12,500 bases of DNA from Actinidia chinensis (lineage: Eukaryota > Streptophyta > Magnoliopsida > Ericales > Actinidiaceae), in assembly GCA_009663005.1 (NCBI GenBank), contig CM018893.1, positions 13,238,552-13,251,051 of the forward strand. Reading direction: 5' to 3'. Positions 7,815 to 12,500 of the stretch are shown piece after piece. The notes below the pieces were generated by a model. That model did no database searches, was not told the DNA's origin, and was given only the letters and a program-made list of their open reading frames with translations. Position 1 is the stretch's first letter; the number at the start of each line of letters is the position of its first letter. The translations under genes and the position numbers were made by a program.

Positions 7815-8289
7815 GTTTTCCCCCCACTACAAAGATTTTGATTGGATCTGCCCTGGGATTTTTGGCCTGGGGGAAAACTCTGCCACGAAGTCCGCTAGTA
7901 CCTGCCCCTTGATTTCCGCCCTTGGTGAGAAACTTATATCAAACTGTCCAAGTTCTAAGGACCATTTAGAGAGTCGGCCCGTCAGGTCTGCTTTCATCAG
8001 GATGGCCTTGAGCGGGTATTCGGTGTAAACTGAGATGGGGTGTGCTTGGAAATAGTGCATGAGCTTGCGTGAGGTCACTACTAGGGCCAGAATGAGTTTT
8101 TCTAATGGCAAGTATCATGTCTGACAATCAGTCAGTGTTTTGCTCACAAAATAGATCGGGCACTACTCGTTGGCCTCCTCTCTTAATAAGACCGAGCTCA
8201 CCGCGTGTTCTGATACAACGAGATAAACGTGGAGCAACTCTCCTTCGTCCGGGGTGGATAGGAGTGGAGGCTTGGTCAGATATTTTTTG
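7815..8289 (-). pseudogene. pol: RNase H domain of pol
   Basis: RNase H removes the RNA strand of the RNA-DNA hybrid during reverse transcription. The best preserved stretch of pol is here: one minus-strand frame stays open over 7827-8111 with LEKLILALVVTSRKLMHYFQ, HPISVYTEYPLKAIL, GRLSKWSLELGQFDISFSPR and KGQVLADFVAEF. This is typical of the Ty3/gypsy RT-linked RNase H (the 'LEKL.LALV.....L..YFQ.H', 'GRL.KWS.EL..FDI' and 'KGQ.LADF' signatures). Upstream, shifted frames give YLVVSEHAVSSVLLRE-type remnants (about 8260-8180). A frameshift near 8105-8115 separates the two parts. Confidence 0.9.
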
Positions 8290-9290
8290 AATTGTTGAGT
8301 GCAAATCGGATTCCTAATCCCATAAAAACTTGGCATTTTTGCGCAAGAGCTTAAAAAAGGGGCAACATGTTTATAAAAGACTACTGATGAAACGATTAAG
8401 AGCTGCTGCCCCTCCCCGATGGTGTTCTGTACCTCTTTGGAGTCCTCGGGCTGGTTATCTGGTCTATGGCGGAAATCTGCTCTGGGTTTGCTTCGATTCT
8501 TGTCTTTTGACTAGATGTCAAGGAAATTTCTCGAGCCCACACAAAGGCACACTTCGCTGCATTAAGTCTGAGCGCGGTGGGGGGGGGGGGGCTATGTTGT
8601 CGGAGGATCGCAAAATCTAGATCAAGTCCCTGAGGTGATAAGGACTCTTCTTGCTTTCACCACCATGTTCGTCGATGTAAGCATCCCCACAACGGCTGAA
8701 CATTTTATCCATTCTCTGGTAACGTGGCCGGCGTTTTGAGCCCAAATAGCACGACTTTGTAACAGAACACTCCCTTGGGGTAATAAATGCCAGTCTTTTC
8801 ATGATACGGTCCGTGCAGAGCATTTGATGATATCCTCGGTACGTATCGAGGAAACTCATACGGGCATGACCGAGGTGCTAGCAACCAAACTGATCTATTC
8901 TCGGCAGTAGGAAACAGTCTTTAGGACAAGTCCGGTTGAGGTTGGTGAATCGAACATACAAGCAAATTGCCCGTTTTCTTTGTACCACCACGGTGTTCGA
9001 ACAGCCAACTGGAGTAAATGAATTAGATTATTGCGTCAGCCCCCTGAGCTTCTCCACTTCTCGATCATGAGCGTCCACGTGCTCGGAGCCACATCTTTCC
9101 CCTTTGTTTGATGGTCGAAGTTCCGGTGCAAGTCAGCTCGTGTTGATAAAGTTTGGATCAATTCCCGGCATTTCATAGGGGGTTCATGCCCAAAATGCTT
9201 CGAATGTCGCTTTTAGAGTTGGATGAGTTCGGTCCTCTCGCATTCGGTCAGGTCTGACCCGACAAGAAAAATCGCATCTGAACCAGGCTC
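8290..9290 (-). pseudogene. pol: reverse transcriptase domain of pol, frameshifted
   Basis: Fragments in order on the minus strand: a pre-RT segment ending MPGIDPNFINT-like; FTPVGCSNTVVVQ (about 9022-8984), the usual 'W..N.V.V.KK' site; MSFLDTYRGYHQM (8859-8821), matching the gypsy 'SFLDAYRGYHQI' block that holds the first catalytic Asp; AFITP and FCYKVVLFGLK in two frames (about 8795-8735); YQRMDKMFS; AYIDE at about 8682-8668, where YIDD is expected; YHLRDL; LNAAKCAFVWARKFL near 8560-8515; and SKPRADF-type and RFIS blocks further down. In the YxDD box an extra base turns the second Asp codon into GAA and shifts the frame; a compensating loss occurs about 15 bases later. A 13-base G run at 8579-8591 lies between YIDD and the next block. 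Not functional as written. Confidence 0.92.
8579..8591 (+). repeat. 13-base G homopolymer
   Basis: Thirteen consecutive G on the plus strand (C on the element's sense strand) lie inside the reverse transcriptase region, where no such run is expected from the protein. Its length is likely to be unreliable and it disrupts the reading frame. Confidence 0.9.
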
Positions 9291-9469
9291 ATCCAATTCA
9301 TAGTTGCAACAATCATCGATGACCTTTGTCTAGGGATCACTACCCACCTCCTCCAGCACGTCATATCTTTCTCGATTATTTGACTTCTTTCATCGCTATC
9401 TTGGTCGACAAATGGCCAGGTAGCATTGTTTACGGCCACTGACTCCATAAATGGCCTCTCGGCCCGGGG
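9291..9469 (-). pseudogene. pol: protease-RT linker of pol
   Basis: The minus strand carries shifted frames of the linker between protease and reverse transcriptase, including MTCWRRWVVIPRQRSSMIV and a more plausible LEEVGSDP/NYELDEPGSD reading in another frame. The 'L.ELDEP...' type text fits the acidic stretch that precedes RT in plant gypsy pol. No catalytic residues are involved. Confidence 0.55.
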
Positions 9470-9865
9470 CGTGAGGAATTGTATGGATTGTGAAGTGTGG
9501 AAGGCCACTCCCTTCATCCTGTGCAACCAATCTCTTCCCACGATAGCATTATATGGTGATGGTATATCCCACAACTACAAATTCCGTCATTAGTTCTTGG
9601 GAGCCTGTCGGGTTTTAGGACACGGTTCCTAAGGGCCAATGAGCTTGCGCATTAAACCCGATAGCGGAGCTCGGGCTGGTTTCAATTGGTCTTGGGGGAT
9701 TTTTAATTGTTTGAATAAATCGTAATACATACCTCAACAGCTTTCCAGTATCCACAAGGATTCTTTTGACGTGTACCTCCGATCTCATCTGCACCACTAA
9801 TGGGTCCGAGTGAGGGTGTTGTATCTTTCGAGGTCCGCGCCTAGAAAAGGTGACACGTTCCCTCC
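9470..9865 (-). pseudogene. pol: aspartic protease domain of pol
   Basis: The protease cuts the gag-pol polyprotein. The minus strand reads DPLVVQMRSEVHVKRILVDT and then G, with the active-site DTG at 9744-9752. The usual 'DTGSS..' continues only after a one-base shift (codons for [19 protein letters not shown] in the other frame, about 9730-9680), then [14 protein letters not shown] (about 9656-9615) in the first frame. The flap and C-terminal block, SPYNAIVGRDWLHRMKGVA, lies at about 9558-9505. This matches plant gypsy proteases ('RILVDTGSS.....Y......L.I', 'YN.ILGR..L'). Two frameshifts are needed. RT follows after a short linker. Confidence 0.88.
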
Positions 9866-10119
9866 CAGTCTCGGTGTCTTTATCTTCTTTGGAGTGATTG
9901 GACCGAGGAGAACCTCGTGCTTTGCCTGATCATGCGGATCTATTCCGGATTTTTCTCTCTAGACTGGGGTCATCGGGCCCACCGATATGTAGATAGTGCC
10001 CAGGGCAAGTCTTCACATCCGTGTCTGCCGCCTCTTCTATTTCTCCATGACTCGATCGGCCTTCTGATGGCCTCAGTGTTGGCTTACCTTTCTGCCCGGG
10101 TCTTCTCATTATCCCGAAC
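9866..10119 (-). pseudogene. gag-protease linker, poorly preserved
   Basis: Minus-strand frames here are broken and have no clear domain; one is open over 9930-10145 but has no recognisable motif. By position it joins the end of gag to the protease. The text just before the protease (VTFSRRGPRKIQHPHSDPLV in shifted frames, about 9855-9795) is the usual run-in to plant gypsy proteases. Confidence 0.4.
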
Positions 10120-11649
10120 TCTTTAAGGTGTCCATCGTGGACCAATGGCTCTAGAAAAAGGCCTTAAGAGCTCTGCAGTTTGTGGGTTTTGTGCCTTTCT
10201 CGCCGTGAGATGAGCACCTCCAACGATAATTTTCGCCTTTTTGGTAGCCACACCTGGTTCCGCTTCTTGAAGTTGATTTGTTCTCTGATTCTGGTCAGGA
10301 GTTATAACTTGGCTCTTTAAAGACCACATTAATTCCCGGCTTAGCCCTGATTTCGTATGATTAGACCCATCCTTTTCTCCTCTTAACTGATCTCTCCCGG
10401 CCAAGTTTGCCTCCGTTTTTCTCGAATTCCTTAACGTCCCTCCAATCGGGCGAACATCCTACCGGGACATGGATCCCTCAGAGGCCGGTTGGAGGGTCCA
10501 GCGTCAGATTCTCCAAAACTGTCCCCTAGGACAATCCGAGCTTGTAAGCTTGCCACAGCCATTTCCTCTAAAATTCCTCGATGTCATTGTACGTTTCCAA
10601 TATCTCTTACTGTAATTCCTGATCGACTCGTTTCTGCCTTCTTCAACGTTAGCAACGAGCTAACTGCCTCGGTGCCGTTGGTAATTATACAAACCGAGTA
10701 CAAACGACTCAGTGAGCTAGATAAAAGCTTTCTATGACCCCCTGCGGTAACTGTCGAACCACTTTAAAAACCCTAGGTCTCCCAGCGGATGGGAATACTC
10801 TGGCACATGAGAGCATCCATATCAATTCACAGACCATCATCTTCTCCTGTGTCTCACATGGGACCGAGGGTCTGACTTCCCGTCAATACCAAGATGAACG
10901 TTGGTCGTACGAATTTCTCCGGGGAACCATCTCTTCTATCTCCCGAGAGAATGGAGTCCGGACCCGAAATTCTCCCTTTCGTCTAATCCACTGGATTACC
11001 GCAGATCCCATTGGCATGAACTTCATCACACGCTGCCTCCTTCGGCTATTGAGCTTTTGGTCTCAGTCCACCATCTAACTCCTCTTCGCATTAAAGCATC
11101 CCGTAGGTTTTCACTCCTTCTCCGCGAACGATGCGGGGAAGACTACGCTTGCTTGACCCTCAGTTCTATTATCACCGTGGCTTTCCCGCTCGTTCGGAGG
11201 AGTGAAAACCTACGGGATGCTCTTAATGCGAAGAGGAGTTAGATGGTGGACTTGAGACAAAAGCTCTCAGTTCTATTATCACCGTGGCTTTCCGGCTCGG
11301 CTCGTGCATCGGGTCACCTCTCCCTCTGAGTTCTCATTGGCAGGGCTCCTTCTCCTCTTGATCTTGTCCTGGAAGACTGTACATTGTTTGCCAGGACCGG
11401 CCCCATAAGTTGGTTGTCTACCAAATCTGAGCCATTTGTGTCAGCTGTGCTTGCAATCGTCCTATCGTGACATCCCGATCGTCTCTTCCTCTGGGGGATA
11501 ATCGACCCGGCCTTTGCTTCGAGGTGGCCTTCGCCGCCCTTTAAGCATCGACCAGTAGCTTCCCCCCCTGTCCCTGGGCGTTCTAGGGACATGTGGGGGT
11601 TCCCCCAGGTTTGACGGCTGCCGAAATAGTTTTCTCCCTCAGAAGTCAT
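10120..11649 (-). pseudogene. gag: gag (capsid-type) region, frameshifted and carrying an inverted duplication
   Basis: Gag forms the virus-like particle that packages the element's RNA. The likely start is the ATG at 11649-11647 (MTSEGENYFGSRQTWGNPHM), 31 bases beyond the primer-binding site. A coiled N-terminal part follows (RLQAQLTQMAQIW in one frame, about 11461-11423), then NLRDALNAKRS-like text, PFSREIEEMVP (about 10957-10925), and the Retrotrans_gag core in several frames: KVVRQLPQGVIESFY (about 10768-10724), ESFVCTRFV-like, TLKKAE, and WKTYNDIEEF near 10590-10560. The C-terminal end holds KAKIIVGGAHLTARK (about 10239-10195), equivalent to the 'I..I.GG....G.S' segment at the gag-protease junction. 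No CCHC zinc knuckle is visible. A fold-back structure at 11051-11299 splits the N-terminal half from the core. Confidence 0.8.
11051..11299. repeat. inverted duplication (fold-back) with flanking direct repeat inside gag
   Basis: Bases 11051-11118 and 11198-11266 are near-perfect inverted copies (68 and 69 bases, three differences). Weaker complementarity extends the arms to about 11137 and 11185. A 34-base direct repeat (starting CTCAGTTCTATTATCACCGT) occurs at 11159-11192 and again at 11266-11299, with one mismatch and an offset of 107. In the sense of the element the order is F, inverted D, F, D, where D codes the gag segment NLRDALNAKR. The copy at 11051-11118 is in the normal gag orientation; the other is inserted backwards. 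Transcribed as RNA this would form a strong hairpin. Confidence 0.9.
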
Positions 11650-11680
11650 GAGTGACGTCCTAGCAGGTATCAACAGCCGA

Positions 11681-11699
11681 TTTCTCACAAACGGCGCCA
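11681..11699 (-). other. primer-binding site
   Basis: The minus strand reads TGGCGCCGTTTGTGAGAAA directly beyond the LTR edge (one base from the CA that ends the LTR). TGGCGCC starts the primer-binding sites of many plant gypsy elements. The first 10 bases are complementary to the 3' end expected of plant tRNA-Asp; the match weakens after that, so the exact tRNA is uncertain. Minus-strand DNA synthesis would begin here. Confidence 0.8.
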
Positions 11700-11701
11700 A
11701 T

Positions 11702-12457
11702 TGTGAGTGTGAGTTTATAATGCGGAAATTGAAAGCAGATACCAGCGAGATTGTCCGTCCCTTTAGCTTTTGTGAGATGCACCAAGCTTGACGACTTCCT
11801 TTAATAACTGCACATAAACAACAGTAAGTTCGGCCACCGGAGCTATTTTTGGGAAACGACTCTCCGACGGTCAAGTTAGATGATCTGAAAGCTCAACTCA
11901 GCAATTATGAGTTCCCAGAAAACCAGAGAAAGAAGAGCTCTCTAGCGTTCCAGAAGAAGAAGAAGAAGAAAGAAGAAAAAGCCCCCCAAACCTCTATAGT
12001 GGCTTCTGCTTATATAGTTTAGCTTGGCGCGTGTTCTGACGCGCCAACGGGTGACTTGTCTACCGGGTAGTTCACCTACTCTTCACCTCTGCAGAGGGGT
12101 TGGCTGTCCTCCCTGCTATCATGAGTCTCCACGCCCGAATTTGGGCTGAGTATCGTGCCCGTGTCGTGCAAGCATTACTATGTCCCGTGTCATCGTCGGG
12201 GTTCCCGCCAATCTCTGGGTGTCAACCGAGCTGTGGTATGACTGTTGGCTCGGCTGTCGAATAGTCAAGAGTTATTCCCGAGCTCGGGTAGGGTCCATCC
12301 CTGTACTTGTACCGAGCTCGGACTCACTGTGTAATATTATTTCTGCAATGCAAGTCAGCAAGGGGAAAACAATCCTTGTATAGGGGTAAACGCTCTCTGG
12401 TTTCGCCTCCCCATGCCTTCTTGTGGCCGGGTAGTCTATTCGCATGTTTTGTGTCCC
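11702..12457 (-). repeat. 5' LTR of the element (right copy)
   Basis: Aligns with the left LTR from 11800 to 12457. The inner edge is set by the primer-binding site: the LTR ends with CACTCACA on the minus strand, so 11702 begins TGTGAG on the plus strand. The copies share long words, for example TGTAATATTATTTCTGCAAT near 12328, and differ by many one- and two-base indels; identity by eye is roughly 85-90 percent. A GAA-rich tract lies at about 11930-11990. Homology stops at 12457, and the following 43 bases are AT- and AG-repeat sequence unlike the left copy, where LTR-like sequence may run another 60 bases. Confidence 0.85.
12008..12017 (-). promoter_or_regulatory. TATA box of the 5' LTR
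   Basis: The minus strand reads CTATATAAGC, a good plant TATA box, followed in the sense of the element by a pyrimidine-rich stretch (complement of the GAA-rich tract at 11930-11990) in which a start site and 5' leader would be expected. It would drive the gag-pol transcript. The left LTR has a degraded version. Confidence 0.6.
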
Positions 12458-12500
12458 TTCACATACATATATATTTCCTATTTTAGAGAGAGAGAAGGGG
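12458..12500. other. simple-sequence stretch beyond the LTR homology
   Basis: This holds ACATACATATATAT followed by TTTCC and an AGAGAGAGAG run. It does not match the left LTR and is probably host flanking DNA, or an insertion within the LTR. Confidence 0.5.

Larger units (their letters stand above)
1..12457 (-). mobile_element. Ty3/gypsy LTR retrotransposon, Tat-lineage-like, reverse orientation, defective
   Basis: The window is nearly filled by one element read right to left. Seen: direct repeats at both ends offset by 11,799 bases, a primer-binding site inside the right repeat, and minus-strand fragments of gag, aspartic protease, reverse transcriptase, RNase H and integrase in that order. 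Known: RNase H before integrase separates Ty3/gypsy from Ty1/copia; Tat-lineage elements are large, carry an extra archaeal-type RNase H, and have a long region between pol and the 3' LTR that often holds tandem repeats and extra, sometimes antisense, ORFs. All of these are present at least as remnants. The coding regions are broken by many frameshifts, so the copy is not autonomous as written. The left end of the element lies roughly 100 bases outside the window. No target-site duplication can be tested here. Confidence 0.9.

Noticed and set aside
10734..11242. Two overlapping plus-strand open frames of about 114 codons
   Set aside because: They are the reverse side of the gag core. The later one contains NLRDALNAKRS only because the inverted copy of gag at 11198-11266 reads on the plus strand.
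11314..11874. Longest open frame of the window, 186 codons on the minus strand
   Set aside because: It runs across the LTR, the primer-binding site and the start of gag. Only its middle part (from the ATG at 11649) is plausible gag; the upstream half is chance and the downstream half has left the coding frame.
12180..12383. Plus-strand open frame in the right LTR
   Set aside because: Partly mirrors the chance frame in the left LTR, with different endings; no conserved protein.
1..12500. Bacterial or phage defence system or operon
   Set aside because: No prokaryotic gene arrangement or ribosome-binding sites; introns, LTRs and plant-type gypsy proteins point to a plant nuclear genome.

Overview
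The window looks like plant nuclear DNA and is almost entirely one large Ty3/gypsy LTR retrotransposon lying on the minus strand. The evidence is a pair of direct repeats at the two ends (1-741 and 11702-12457), a tRNA primer-binding site just inside the right one, and minus-strand protein fragments in the order gag, protease, reverse transcriptase, RNase H, integrase. The RNase H-then-integrase order is diagnostic of Ty3/gypsy. The size, the remnant of a second (archaeal-type) RNase H, the long region between pol and the 3' LTR, and the tandem repeats and antisense gene within it point to the Tat lineage (the Ogre/Retand/Grande group) of angiosperms. The species cannot be told from the sequence.

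Layout in element orientation (right to left): 5' LTR 12457-11702 with a TATA box; primer-binding site 11699-11681; gag from 11649 to about 10120, interrupted by an inverted duplication at 11051-11299; protease about 9865-9470 with a DTG active site; reverse transcriptase about 9290-8290; RNase H about 8289-7815; a remnant of a second RNase H near 7694-7599; integrase about 7420-6208; a 1.25 kb tandem array 6120-4868; a promoter-like and ORF-like stretch 4868-3640; an antisense gene on the plus strand (about 1324-3640) with two likely introns; a possible polypurine tract 766-750; and the 3' LTR 741-1, whose end lies outside the window.

No gene is intact. Almost every domain is recognisable only by changing reading frame every 30-150 bases, mostly at single-base insertions or deletions. 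The two LTRs also differ by many small indels. This is either an old, dead copy or an assembly with an unusually high indel error rate; the sequence alone does not decide.

The parts most worth a second look are the antisense gene (it resembles the plant 'putative gypsy type transposon'/Transposase_28 proteins and has plant-like introns that only make sense on the plus strand), a second promoter-plus-ORF unit behind it at about 4022-4800, the two-module tandem array, and the fold-back inside gag.
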